Under the pieces are notes generated by a model, which made no database searches, had not been told where the DNA came from, and saw only the letters and a program-made list of their open reading frames with translations. The translations under genes and the position numbers were made by a program. A DNA stretch of 64,000 nt from Rhea pennata (Eukaryota; Chordata; Aves; Rheiformes; Rheidae): contig NC_084674.1 in assembly GCF_028389875.1 (NCBI RefSeq), positions 14,789,501-14,853,500 on the forward strand, read 5' to 3'. Positions 39,201-48,657 of the stretch are shown here, piece by piece (within the stretch, counting starts at the first letter, position 1; every line of letters begins with the position of its first letter).

Positions 39201-40904
39201 TGAGATACTGGGAAGAGGGCATAAAAATAATTTTATAATTTTTTCAATTGGTGTAGCTACATGAATATTTAAATGTTGAGTCATAAGTTATTTAAACAGT
39301 GGGAAGGGGGCAATGCTTATTTCAACTTCAGATAACATATGCTGGTTTACATAAACTTGATTTAATGATGTTCCAAGGAGTGAATAATACTTTATTATAC
39401 ATTACTATTTAACAGAAACTGCATGTCTTCCTCTTTCAAGAAGTGTTAGTGATTACTCGAGCTATCACCCATAATGAACAGCTCTGCTACCAGCTATACC
39501 GGCAGCCAATTCCAGTGAGGGATCTTGTGCTAGAAGACTTGCAAGATGGAGAGATGCGAGTGGGTGGATCCATACGTGGTGCATTTAGCAACAATGAGAG
39601 AAGTATGACTGCACCTTTTGATTTATTTTTCATGTGCTCTTTTGAAATTATTATAAGCTTGAGGCAGCTGCCAGTGAGATATCTCATTGTTTTCTTTAAA
39701 AATAGCATTCCCTAAATACAAAATCTTGATTCTTATTTCAAACTGCTATACTATGTAGTAACTTGCTTCTTTTAGACTGTTTCTCAAAGTCCTTTATATT
39801 GATAATGGGAGTCCTCCACACACCTTATTCTCTGTTGCATTGGGAAGGGGAAAACTATGTAATGTATAATAGCAAATCCACAAAATTATAAGGAAATATA
39901 TTTTGAAATCTTAAGATAAGCTTTAGTTATGACTCTTCCACTTTATGATGGCATTAATTGCTACTCCATAGCTAAGGCTTAGATAGATACAGATAGTTCA
40001 CGTAGCACTCAATGTTAGGGGTGCAGCTCTTCTTGTTCATGCAGCTATTCCTGTTCATGTGAAGAGATGAGAATTTATGTCCTTCTGGTTAAACATATTA
40101 GAAAGATAGTGTTTCCATTACAAGTCTCCTTTGAATCTTGCCTGTCTTGTGAAAGCTTCGAGAGTGTTTTGTGTGATAGCTTTATTAGTGATGTGAATGG
40201 AAGAGATGAGGCAATCTCCAGCTGGCACAGGGAACAATATTCACTGGAGATTCTGGAAATCTGCTTTGCAGTGAAGCGAGATGAGTTTGGGAGGAGCCCT
40301 AAGGCTCTATACAGTAGCTCATACCTGGCAGAATCAAAATTGTTTAATCCAGCAAAAATGAATTATTAGAAGTGGTGCTGCTGTTCTGTGCACTACCGAA
40401 CACAGAGATATGCATACTCTTCTCACTGGTCAGACATGGTATTGGCAAGAAAACACAAGTCAGATTTTGCAGATTCTCTTATCTTTAGTGTACTCATTTA
40501 TTATAAAATTCATTCATCCAAAACATTCAGCATGTTTATATATATTGTTTTTTCCAGTCAAAAACTTCTTTAGAGTCAGCTTCAAAAGTGGATCTCAAAG
40601 CCAGTCTCACTCACTACAAGCCAATGACTCCTTCAACAAGCAGCAGTGGCTTAACTGTATCCGTCAGGCCAAAGAAAAGATTACGTGTGCAGGAAAAGCC
40701 AGAGTGCTGAACTCAGAAGCACATTTTCTTTTGTCACCAAGTGGAAGCAGAGTATCACAGGGAGAAACCACCCTTGAGCAAATGGACCAATCAGACGGCG
40801 AGTCAGACTGTAGTATGGACACGAGCGAGATCAACATTGACTGTGAACGCATGGAGCAGACAAACTCTTGTGAAAGTGAAAAACAAATAGAAACTGATGT
40901 TTGA
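7245..40904 (+). CDS. ARHGEF3: ARHGEF3 (XPLN), Rho guanine nucleotide exchange factor 3, complete 10-exon coding sequence
   Basis: Joining 7245-7340, 23456-23563, 30873-31043, 32414-32476, 32812-32908, 33005-33081, 34642-34899, 37193-37363, 39416-39602 and 40558-40904 gives one uninterrupted frame of 524 codons plus TGA, with every junction GT/AG. The product matches vertebrate ARHGEF3 throughout; the human canonical form has 526 residues. A basic N-terminal region (about 1-120) precedes a DH catalytic domain (about 120-300) and a PH domain (about 290-450). An acidic Ser/Asp-rich tail follows, containing EQMDQSD and SDCSMDTSE. The DH helix motif PRSRLVKYPLLLREIL is present. Residues known from human work to be needed for exchange activity fall at the same numbers here: L269 in KYPLLL and W440 in KQQWLN. 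Family knowledge: the protein activates RhoA and RhoB but not RhoC, and restrains mTORC2 independently of exchange activity. The start sits in a consensus Kozak context (gccaccATGg). The gene lies upstream of TASOR on the same strand, as in human. The symbol is very secure; alternative first exons outside the window remain possible. Confidence 0.97.
8430..8466. repeat. (TG)n/(TA)n compound microsatellite
   Basis: Alternating tg followed by about ten ta units in ARHGEF3 intron 1. Confidence 0.9.
8586..8616. repeat. (TG)n microsatellite
   Basis: Fifteen uninterrupted TG units in ARHGEF3 intron 1. It is a likely polymorphic marker. Confidence 0.95.
10776..10802. repeat. (AAT)n microsatellite
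   Basis: About nine tandem AAT units in ARHGEF3 intron 1. Confidence 0.93.
12195..12257. repeat. (TA)n(TG)n(TA)n compound microsatellite
   Basis: An alternating pyrimidine-purine tract of about 63 bases in ARHGEF3 intron 1, with a central TG block flanked by TA blocks. Confidence 0.92.
12987..13007. repeat. (A)21 homopolymer
   Basis: An uninterrupted A run in ARHGEF3 intron 1. No retroposed gene body could be recognised upstream of it. Confidence 0.95.
14349..14398. repeat. A-rich (AAAAC)n low-complexity tract
   Basis: Fifty bases composed only of A with single interspersed C at intervals of about 5 to 13 bases, in ARHGEF3 intron 1. Confidence 0.92.
23418..23431 (+). repeat. ARHGEF3: (C)14 run in the ARHGEF3 exon 2 polypyrimidine tract
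   Basis: Fourteen consecutive C end 24 bases before exon 2 begins at 23456. Splice acceptors usually rely on U-rich tracts, so a long C run there is unusual; a second pyrimidine block (ctttgtattcctccccc) lies between it and the AG. Confidence 0.95.
23456..23563 (+). CDS. ARHGEF3: ARHGEF3 coding exon 2
   Basis: The exon encodes residues 33-68 (EPSTKRVKPLSRV ... KRFSQTLQ), a basic N-terminal segment. It is 108 bp long, phase 0 at both ends, with acceptor taatacag and donor CAG|gtaata. A run of 14 C lies 24 bases upstream of the exon, inside the polypyrimidine tract. The KRVKP and LKRFS stretches match vertebrate ARHGEF3. Confidence 0.95.
23564..30872 (+). other. ARHGEF3: ARHGEF3 intron 2 (7.3 kb)
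   Basis: Bounded by gtaata and ttactag. AT-rich, with a (CA)-rich stretch near 23700-23725, a T run near 25969-25980, a 21-base A run at 28671-28691 and TA/CA tracts near 29038-29065. No coding exon or RNA gene could be supported. Confidence 0.85.
28671..28691. repeat. (A)21 homopolymer
   Basis: An uninterrupted A run in ARHGEF3 intron 2, with no recognisable retroposed body next to it. Confidence 0.95.
30873..31043 (+). CDS. ARHGEF3: ARHGEF3 coding exon 3
   Basis: The exon encodes residues 69-125, RSISFRSDSRPD to TSKEIKRQE. It is 171 bp long, phase 0, with acceptor ttactag and donor GAG|gtatga. It carries a Ser/Arg-rich linker, then KLWSETFDVC, which leads into the first helix of the DH domain. 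Confidence 0.96.
31410..31440. repeat. Perfect 13-bp inverted repeat (hairpin A)
   Basis: The left arm aggactagattca (31410-31422) and right arm tgaatctagtcct (31428-31440) are exact reverse complements around a 5-base loop, tgagg. Hairpin B begins on the very next base. Confidence 0.95.
31440..31466. repeat. Perfect 11-bp inverted repeat (hairpin B), abutting hairpin A
   Basis: The left arm tgtgagcacat (31440-31450) and right arm atgtgctcaca (31456-31466) are exact reverse complements around a 5-base loop, gtgat. The outermost T is shared with hairpin A. Confidence 0.95.
32414..32476 (+). CDS. ARHGEF3: ARHGEF3 coding exon 4
   Basis: The exon encodes residues 126-146, starting AIFELSQGEEDL, in the first conserved region of the DH domain. 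It is 63 bp long and phase 0, with acceptor tttacag. The donor AAG|gtctgt lacks the usual purine at +3 and is one of the weaker donors in this gene. Confidence 0.95.
32477..32811 (+). other. ARHGEF3: ARHGEF3 intron 4 (335 bp)
   Basis: Bounded by gtctgt and cttgcag. AT-rich; nothing else is visible in it. Confidence 0.92.
32812..32908 (+). CDS. ARHGEF3: ARHGEF3 coding exon 5
   Basis: The exon encodes residues 147-178 plus the first base of codon 179. It runs from AYHDPMLKLSIMTEQELNQI to LIPLHE and is part of the DH domain. It is 97 bp, ending in phase 1 at donor GAAG|gtaaaa, with acceptor cttgcag. It is separated from exon 6 by an intron of only 96 bp. Confidence 0.96.
33005..33081 (+). CDS. 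ARHGEF3: ARHGEF3 coding exon 6
   Basis: The exon completes codon 179 (g|at, Asp) and runs to residue 204, DLLRRLQEVRKSDGSTEHVG to ILVGW. It is 77 bp long, with acceptor catcattag and donor TGG|gtaagg. This is the middle of the DH domain. The phase match with exon 5 supports both boundaries. Confidence 0.95.
33082..34641 (+). other. ARHGEF3: ARHGEF3 intron 6 (1.56 kb)
   Basis: Bounded by gtaagg and tcctcag. Ordinary AT-rich sequence; nothing else is supported. Confidence 0.9.
34642..34899 (+). CDS. ARHGEF3: ARHGEF3 coding exon 7 (core of DH domain)
   Basis: The exon encodes residues 205-290, the largest internal exon at 258 bp, phase 0. It begins LPCLNSYDSYCSNQ and holds the most conserved DH helix, PRSRLVKYPLLLREIL, including L269, which is needed for exchange activity in the human protein. 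The acceptor is tcctcag and the donor GCT|gtgagt. The segment is nearly identical to human. Confidence 0.97.
34900..37192 (+). other. ARHGEF3: ARHGEF3 intron 7 (2.3 kb)
   Basis: Bounded by gtgagt and ttcaacag. It contains short CA tracts at about 35478-35492 and 35985-35995; nothing else is supported. Confidence 0.9.
37193..37363 (+). CDS. ARHGEF3: ARHGEF3 coding exon 8 (DH-PH junction)
   Basis: The exon encodes residues 291-347, INIIQGIVAEINIKTGESEC to GELKNNRGV, joining the end of the DH domain to the first strands of the PH domain. It is 171 bp, phase 0, with acceptor ttcaacag and donor GTG|gtaagg. Confidence 0.96.
37364..39415 (+). other. ARHGEF3: ARHGEF3 intron 8 (2.05 kb)
   Basis: Bounded by gtaagg and tttaacag. 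AT-rich; no other features are supported. Confidence 0.9.
39416..39602 (+). CDS. ARHGEF3: ARHGEF3 coding exon 9 (PH domain)
   Basis: The exon encodes residues 348-409 plus one base of codon 410, KLHVFLFQEVLVITRAITHN to GAFSNNER. It contains PH-domain beta strands. It is 187 bp with acceptor tttaacag and donor AGAA|gtatga. If intron 9 were retained, the frame would run on to a stop at 39713-39715 and remove the end of the PH domain and the acidic tail. Confidence 0.96.
39603..40557 (+). other. ARHGEF3: ARHGEF3 intron 9 (955 bp)
   Basis: Bounded by gtatga and ttttccag. It contains a 100-codon reading frame at 40067-40369 without homology, and a 9-bp inverted repeat (aatctccag at 40213, ctggagatt at 40244). 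No exon is supported. Confidence 0.88.
40558..40904 (+). CDS. ARHGEF3: ARHGEF3 terminal coding exon 10
   Basis: The exon completes codon 410 (a|tc, Ile) and runs KNFFRVSFKSGSQSQSHSLQ to the stop TGA at 40902-40904. It contains the C-terminal PH helix with the conserved W440 (KQQWLNCIRQAKE). The rest is an acidic, Ser-rich tail (EQMDQSDGESDCSMDTSE) ending ETDV. The segment between the PH helix and the tail is the least conserved part relative to human and accounts for the small length difference. The acceptor is ttttccag. Confidence 0.96.
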
Positions 40905-42779
40905 CAAAAATTAAGGTTCATGGAAGAAAACGTGCATCTTACCTGTACAGTATTTGCATTCCATACATGGAACCCTTTGGAGAAGCACTTTTAAAATACT
41001 TTTTTGTGACAGTGTCAACGCAGTCCTCCTTGTATTTGTACCTATGAGTGTAGTACTGTAAATGCCAATCTGTGTAAGCTGGAATCTCTTGCAACTCATA
41101 TCCTGTGATTATATTCCATAAACATCTAAGATGGATGAAAGAGGTACTTGACCAGTTATTCTCAAAGTCCTGCTGTAAACAGAATCTCTAAACTACTGTT
41201 TATATGTGCATTACATAAAAAAAAAAAATCTTTTTATAGTTTGTAAAGTGCTTTATTTGCCCTTTAATGTGGCAGCTGACAACATGGACTTAATACGGGG
41301 TTTCAGGATGGATATCAAAATCATAAGTTTTCACAAAGGTCTATAAAGAAAAGATAGTTTCTTGACAGGGAAGAAAAACGTCTTTCAGTAACCTATATAC
41401 CTCTTGTGGTATTACATGAACAAGAAATATAGATGGCGAGCCATGTAACCAGTGACTCTTTAGGGCTTCATTTTTCAAAATGAAGAACTTGCACCAAAAT
41501 CCAGCAACCAACATTAAAATCTGATCAGTTAAAAGTAGTCAGCATGGTGCAATAATTTACACATCAAAGCATGTAATGCTAAAAATAATCAACTGAAAAA
41601 AAAACCACACAGCCAGCACCAAATTAAATGCTGGGAATACTGGGTATTTAAGTTGCTAGCTTTCTTTCAGTGCCATATATAGCTCTACTATCCCAAACAG
41701 GACAAGAGCTGAGAAAGTTTTTTCTTGTGAATATGCCCTCTTCAGCATTTTGCACTCTGCTGACCTCCACTGTTGGTTTTAAACACTGCTAAAGTAATGT
41801 TAAAACATTTAAGTTTCTGTAAATGTCTGTTTACAGTTACATGCAGTTGGGTTTAAAACTAAATGACAGTTTTATATAAATGGTGCTCTACAAGTATCCT
41901 ATGGGATTAGGTAGAGAAAGTTTCAACAAAAAGGGAATTGATTTTCCTATAGGATATATTACATCCCTTATATTTTTGTCAAGTTTTGTCTTAAAAGTTT
42001 TTGTTGTATTTAATCTTGTGTAATTGGCAATGTCACTGTATTTTCCAGTGGCTGATTTAATCTACTCATGATGAGAAGCAAATGAGTTGCTTAAAAATGC
42101 AGCCTAAAACACTCAGTTTGATATCCTGTCACTTTTCAGGAATCCCTTCCTAATATTTTATTTCTTCATATAAGAAATAATACCAGTCGGCTGAATGGTA
42201 GTATGGCAAGCTATGAAACTGATATACTAATAAATTTAAATGATGCTTGATATCAAACAGGATGACCTGTGCAAAGTACTTGTAACAACACAAGTAGTAA
42301 AACTGCTAAGTTACTGCCAAAAACATTTATTTCTCGTGTTCCACACGTTTACAGAAAATAGTAAATGTCAAGTATCTTACATATATATATTCTGATGTGC
42401 ATTACAGAAATCAGTGTGACAGCATGGTAAACAGTATAAAACAAGTTATATTTCTTTATTTTTCAAAAAATATTGTATGTTTTACCCTATAGAAAATATT
42501 TCTGTATTTATAGTTTTTCAGAAAAGGTAATTTTTTTTTCTGTTTCAGGCTTTGTAATTTATTTCAACTGCTTCATTTTTAGAGCTGAATGAGTGTGCCA
42601 GTGAAGACAAGAGAAAAGAAAATTGTACAGAAGAAAAGGCGTAGGAAAGCGTTATTAGGTGATGAACTGTTTTCATAAAACTTACTCAGCAATATATTTA
42701 AAAAGAGAAAAAGGCATGTAAAATGTTCGGCTAGGGAAGAAAAGAAAGAATGTATGTATTGTGTTTTTGTTTGTTTTTG

Positions 42780-42805
42780 TTTTTTTTTTTTTTTTTTTTT
42801 TTTTT
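42780..42805. repeat. (T)26 homopolymer in the ARHGEF3 3' UTR
   Basis: Twenty-six consecutive T follow a (TTTTTG)-like stretch, 34 bases upstream of an AATAAA. Confidence 0.95.
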
Positions 42806-42839
42806 AATAATAGCCTTAAACTTTTCTGGAAGCATTTTA

Positions 42840-42845
42840 AATAAA
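42840..42845 (+). terminator. ARHGEF3: Candidate ARHGEF3 poly(A) signal AATAAA
   Basis: A canonical hexamer with a T/GT-rich element about 25-55 bases downstream. Other AATAAA copies at 42229, 43069 and 43350 may give alternative 3' ends. Confidence 0.5.
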
Positions 42846-43349
42846 TCAGATAAAACTTTTGAATTTTTTATTTGGTTTGCTTGTTTGTGCAAGATGACTG
42901 CAGAAAGATTTCAACGGTTAGCACAGTGACCAAAGCATGCTTTACTTTTGGTGAAGGTATTATATATTTAGCTCTAGTTTACTATACATAAAACGGTAAT
43001 GCAGAAATTAGTCATTGCACTCAAAAATCTACATTCCCCAAGCATTTATATTGTTATAAATTCAATTTAATAAATAGATGTAACATAAGATTAATATCCC
43101 ACCAGTAGTTTCTCTCTCCTGATTCCTTTATGATTCAAATGTCTGCTGAATATATATTTTTCTAAAACATCAAGATGATGCATTTTGGGATATTGTAGAA
43201 AGCCAACAACCAGCCAATGAACCTCACAATACTAATTTCTGTACTGACTTTTATTTCACAACCTGCTTAGCATCGCATTTAACACACTATAGTATGACTG
43301 TTTCAGTTTTGCTCTATTGTTGACACCCACTCAGCCACTGATTTTGTCT

Positions 43350-43355
43350 AATAAA
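43350..43355 (+). terminator. ARHGEF3: Alternative ARHGEF3 poly(A) signal AATAAA
   Basis: The most distal canonical hexamer of the group, in gtctaataaagctt, followed about 20 bases later by a T-rich tract. Confidence 0.4.
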
Positions 43356-46300
43356 GCTTAAAGGATTTTTTTTTCCAAATCATGTTGAGGAATAAGCTTT
43401 CCAGTTTAAGAATGGCAATATCATTTTGGATTTGGTTAGCTTGTTTTGGTTCTGGTACTTTTAAGATGCAGATGCACTTGAATGATTTTTCATTTTTGGG
43501 GGTGGATGGTACAATAAATTGTTCCAAGCATGATGATTTAAATGTAAAATGCTGAGTGTAAAGTAGGGGGGAAAAGTAGATGTATGAATGAATATGTGCA
43601 AAAGAGACCAGTAATAACTGTGGTTAGTAATCTTAGTGTCAGCAGAATGGAATCTGAGAAGCTGTGTTGATAAACCAGATGGGTGCAGCAACCATTCAGT
43701 AAGCATAGGCTTCTTCACGGCTCTTACACAGAGAATTGCTTCTGATTTCATGTTACCCACCACCTTCTGCTGATGAGACAGTTCAAAGCCATGTAGACTT
43801 TTACGGGATTATATGATCACTGCTTCAGCCTCTTTTCAGTGTTATAGTGGGTGTTACACAGATGCTCAGGAAACAATCCAGATTGGTCCCTTAAGGACAG
43901 TGATTACAAGAGGAACCATAATAGATTGGAAAAGGTATCTCAGATCTGGACTGATGGTGCGAAATATAAACTGGAAGATATTTGGAGAGGTGTGTTGAAA
44001 GTAGAAGGTCGGGTAGGTTTTTGTTGTTCTTTGAACCCTATAGCAGCTTTTTGCATTAGCTCTGTACGGGATCTTATGTCACTCGTGTCTCAGATGGAAG
44101 AACAGTGCCATGGGCAGAAGGTGGAAGAGAACGGGTTAGTGTGTGTAAAAATTGCAAGAGTCAATGAATAGCCAGAGTTGTCCAGGTCTTCCAAGATCTC
44201 AAAGAGGGGGTGGCAAAATAAGGGGAATACCAAGGATACTGGATGAGTTCCAGCCCCTCTAGATCTGTGATCGATGTCACAATTTGAGAAGATAATGAGA
44301 AGTCCTCCTCTCAAGGAAGACAAAGATCTGATGTGGTAGTTTCATACCCTTTTGACAAGTCTCATTAACCTGTTTTCTCTTTTATTCCTGATGAGAAGAG
44401 ACACTCAAGGTAGTCCTGGTTTATGAAAAGGTTTGATGATCCAAGGAAAAAGCACAGATTGTCTTGACTGAAGAAGAAGGTGAGCAAAAAAGAATGCCCT
44501 TAAAGTCTCTGGAATTTATGGGCCTTTTGAGACCACCTGCAAAAGAAAAGAAAATTCTCTGTGGTCTTTGATTCCCTGGATTTGGTTTTCAGTACTGAGA
44601 AGAACAGTAACAGGATGAAGACAACCTATGCCCTGGAACACAAAAGTTCTGCTATGAGATGCTGGGAACACTTAGTTTAAAGCCTGTGAAGCTCAGCTCT
44701 GGTCAGTTGCCAGAGACCAAATAGAAGATGGGTCCAAAGTTGAGCTCCAAGGTAGAGAAGACATTTCTCAGTGGTGACTCGTATTCAGTGTGATCTACTT
44801 GAACCAGAGCTACCGTTTTAGGAATGCCCCTGAAATTGTGAGAACCAGGTCTCTTGAGCCGTTGTAGAAATTTCTAGGGTTTGAAAGATGCAAGAAATAC
44901 AGCAGAACTTGCAAATATAGATTTAATAGGTGGACCTTTTTGATTAAGTTGATGTTTTATGGTGAAACTCTCTGGCACTCATCAGACTATCTTGATTCCC
45001 AATATCTAAAATAGTCAGAAACCATGGGTTTATGTATATTGAAGAAAGCTCACTTCCTTTGAGCATAGGGTTCCAGATCTCGCCAACCTGATGTTTGGCA
45101 TCAGTTGGAAGGGTTGGAAGTCCAAAGGGTTGGAACCTCTTTTCAACAGTGTCCTGTTCTGAGGTCATTGCATGCTAAGCACAGCTTGAAGCCATCAGAC
45201 AGGCAATGACTATGATGGAGAAAAGAAATAAGCAAAAGATAAGAGTGAAATTAGCCAGTAAAGAGGGTGGGGGGGGGGAAGAAAAAAAGCTCTTTAAGAC
45301 CAACCTTTTTTGTCTGCTAAGGATTTAAAAATAAGTGACTGGAAGATTCTTCCAGTATCTTCCAGTATCTTCTTTCAGTATTACAGCTGTGATCTTCATA
45401 ACATGTATACAGCCTTTCAATCTACTACTGCTAACTATTGAATAAACAGGAACATCCAAACTGCAAGGAATTAAATCACTGAAGATTTTTATAAGCTAGT
45501 GCATCCAAAAGTATTTAAGTGTTTTAGTTGGATTTTAACATTCCTGACATTCTTTGTGCATACTGCTTTCTGCATAAGATGAACATTTTATATGAAGAAG
45601 TTGTAATGTATTTTGTTTTGTTTCAGAATGACAGTGCTTCTGTATTTAATGTGTATTTGTGAATACCAATTTTTAAAATACTGTAATAACTTAATCTGTT
45701 TTACAGGCTATTGCTGCCATCTACTGGAAATAATAGAAGTATTTTTAGAGCTGATTTGCTTACTTAAAATATTAAAATACTTAAGATACTTAAAATTTGA
45801 AAGAACGTTTGAAGAAAAATCAATCTATCAGTCATTGCTGAAAAATGAAATAGTAATTTCTAGTTATTTGAATGAAATGTATGTGCACATATGCTCAGAC
45901 TGAATAATATTTTGCATGTCTTCATTTGTTCCCACAAGAGAATGCTGAAGTACCTCCTGGAATAAGCACCTAAGTTTATTCCTTGAGCATGGAGCTTATG
46001 CAATTCTCCCTTGCAGATGTCTCATATTTTGTGGCTATTACTCTGATTTAAATCTACAGTACTAATGTACTATATATTATCTGATTTCAGAATCAAAGGG
46101 ATCTGCAGCTACTTTGTACTTGAGTGGGAAACCACTTGGTGCAAGCCTGGAAGTCATGGTTGAACATTTGGCAAATATCACAAACCACAGAAACCAGAAC
46201 TAGAAAGACTATAAGGTGACAGATTTTACTTTTTACTTCAGAGTGTTCAACTGATCTTTTTCTGTGGTAGTTTTTAAGTGAAGCATTGTTCTGTGAACTT

Positions 46301-47446
46301 GGGATTCTTGCTATATTTTATACCTATTAGGATTTAAGTTTCATAGTACTATAGTGATGCAGAACTGTTGCATCATTTTGTCAAGTAGTAATTTTAGTAA
46401 TGACTTATTGTTTTTTGTGATTATCTCTCAGATAAATCCTCAGGCTTATATTAATTAATATGTAAAATAATTTTGTGCAACTGCACAAGTAGTATTTTTT
46501 TAAAGCAATGGGTAAATGAGGAAAACCTCCTATGTTATTGTTTGATAAATGAAAATTTCCTCATATGCTCTTTGAATTTGTATGATATATGTTTATAATG
46601 TTCATATTTCTATATGAATATGTCTAAACACATTGCAGGCATGTACTTCAGCATATTGTGCAGTATTCCTTGTGAGAAAAGGTGGTAAGCATACTTTTCA
46701 TGGAGCACAATTTTAGTAGATGATAATTTCACACACTGTTGCCTTTTTTTGCAGTTGTTTCTTTAGTGCTTCTCAAATTTATTTTATTGGAATGTGTATA
46801 CATTCATGCAAAGAAAGAGAATTACTAGAATACAGTGAAATATGAGATTTATACTCAGTATATTTATTCTGAAGTCTTTGGCTATTCAATGCCTGTGGAT
46901 AGGTCTTTATCTGTTGTGAATATTATATCAATAGAGCTATGATAATTCAAACAAGCAAGGAGGTATAGAGGTCGTGTGTATATATACGTGCTGAAATTAT
47001 GTTTTCTTAAGTGCCTGTGCACGCGTGCACACACATACATATATAAACACACATATATAAACTCATACAAATAGAGACATACATGCATACTCACTCACTT
47101 AAATGTATGCCGTTGATTTTTAGAATTGCATTAGTTGCTCAGATATTTGTGCTCAATGCTTGTGTGCGATTAGAATGCATTTCCAAGACAGTCTGCTTCT
47201 GAATTCCATAGGGACAAACCTTTCAGTTCGTCAAACTAAGAACTGTGTTTGAAGAAAAATACTGACAATATCAAAAAAGTATGAGTAGACAATTCACATT
47301 TCTCAAAAAGATGCAAGACTTTTATGAATTACATGGCATAATTTGTTAGTGAATCTAATCGTAGGTCCTAGCACTCTTCCAGTCCTGTAAACTTTCAGTC
47401 TTTCTTCATTCAGAGTATTGATAAATGTAGTCATTATGCAGAAACT

Positions 47447-47466
47447 TTTTTTTTTTTTTTTTTTTT
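47447..47466. repeat. (T)20 homopolymer
   Basis: An uninterrupted T run in the intergenic region. Confidence 0.93.
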
Positions 47467-48049
47467 ATCTTTGCTTTGTCATTACAGGAAGCTGTGATGA
47501 GACTGATTAACTTCTAAAAATCCAAACTATCTTAAAATAGAAGATGTAAAGAAATGTAGATGTAAATGCTGCTTCTACTTAGAATAAAATGGAAGCTTCA
47601 TGATGTTTAAAAAATGAAATTATTTCAGCAGCGTATCTCCCTACTTAGACTGATACATATGTTCTAAAGGTAATCTGAGTTTTTTAACTGGGTATCACCT
47701 TTACTACCTCTTATCCATATATAACAGTGTTTTACCCAAGTAATTTCACACTTTCAACCAGAAAACCTGGCAGAGCTTGGATGCATGATTTTAAAGTTTG
47801 CTTCATTTTCACTCAGACTGGTAGTATACCCACCTTCCAAGAGCATGTGGGGATAACTTATGGCTACTACAAGACCTCCTTTTCTTTAGATCTTTTTTTC
47901 AGCTTCCTGAAAGCACAGATATGTTTTTCAGAAACTCTTTTTTAAAAATAATGGTAGATAATATGGCTGGAAGGATGTAGATTAACTATATGTTAATCCA
48001 CTCCTGAAAGAAATTTGTCTTACCTAACTTTAAAACACTGATTCAAGAA

Positions 48050-48295
48050 ATTCCACAGTATGCCCAAATAATTTCTTCTAGTACTTAACAACTTCTGTTG
48101 CTAGGCAGTTTTTCCTAATGTTTAACCTAAATCTCCTTTGATATAATTTAAATCTCATCCCAGTCACTGAAGCCGTGAAGAAGGGATATTTCTTCCTTTG
48201 CAGCAGCATTTTCCATATTAAATGACTGCTGTCATTTATTCTCTCCTTTCTAGACAATACGGCTCCATTTTCCTAGTCTTTCATAGAATGATTTG
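48050..48295 (-). mobile_element. Decayed CR1-type LINE 3' fragment
   Basis: The + strand carries the reverse complement of landmark CR1 sequence. These are ggcagtttttcctaatgtttaacctaaatctcc (about 48103-48136), then a degenerate tttctagacaatacggctccattttcctagtctttcatag (about 48247-48286). Both segments and their order match the 3' region of chicken-type CR1 elements on the minus strand. There is no reading frame and no intact 3' terminal repeat. The match is from remembered consensus, not an alignment. Confidence 0.6.
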
Positions 48296-48617
48296 TTTTC
48301 CTGCAGCAGAAAAGAATCATTAGATATGTTCCTGGAAGTTATAGCAAAGAAAAGGAAAGTATATATCAAATGAGAGTGAGGAAGGACACTAACTTAGCTC
48401 TGTAGTATTACTGCCTCCTTGCAAGTGCGGGCCACTCAGATATAATCAAATCCAGACATTGAAGAGTTGAACTAGTTTTACAGTGAAATTATACATACTC
48501 TGGAAAATAAATGATTTTAACAGCTTTGTCGGTTCAGATTTAATAAAACAGATTGATGTGTTTGGAGATGTAAAAATGGATCATCAGAGACTTGATTCTA
48601 GGTAACACTAGACTGGT

Positions 48618-48657
48618 ATTTTCTTTCTTTCTTTTTCTTTTTCTTTTTCTTTCTCTT
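48618..48657. repeat. (TTTC)n/(TTTTTC)n polypyrimidine tract
   Basis: About 40 bases of T with regularly spaced C, in the intergenic region. Confidence 0.92.

Larger units (their letters stand above)
40905..43372 (+). other. ARHGEF3: ARHGEF3 3' untranslated region (end uncertain)
   Basis: AT-rich sequence follows the stop codon, with no further conserved coding and several poly(A) signals. The canonical AATAAA copies are at 42229-42234, 42840-42845, 43069-43074 and 43350-43355. The 42840 copy is followed by T/GT-rich sequence (ttttttatttggtttgcttgtttgtg), which makes it a good candidate and would give a 3' UTR of about 1.95 kb. The far end given here assumes use of the last signal. A 26-base T run lies just before the 42840 signal. 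Confidence 0.6.

Noticed and set aside
40067..40369. 100-codon frame in ARHGEF3 intron 9
   Set aside because: No homology was seen; the mature mRNA joins exon 9 directly to exon 10 in phase, so it is not needed.
43800..45200. Possible gene or LTR element downstream of ARHGEF3
   Set aside because: The base composition is more balanced and two short frames (about 100 codons) exist. However, no LTR ends, tRNA primer site, conserved motif or splice structure could be recognised.
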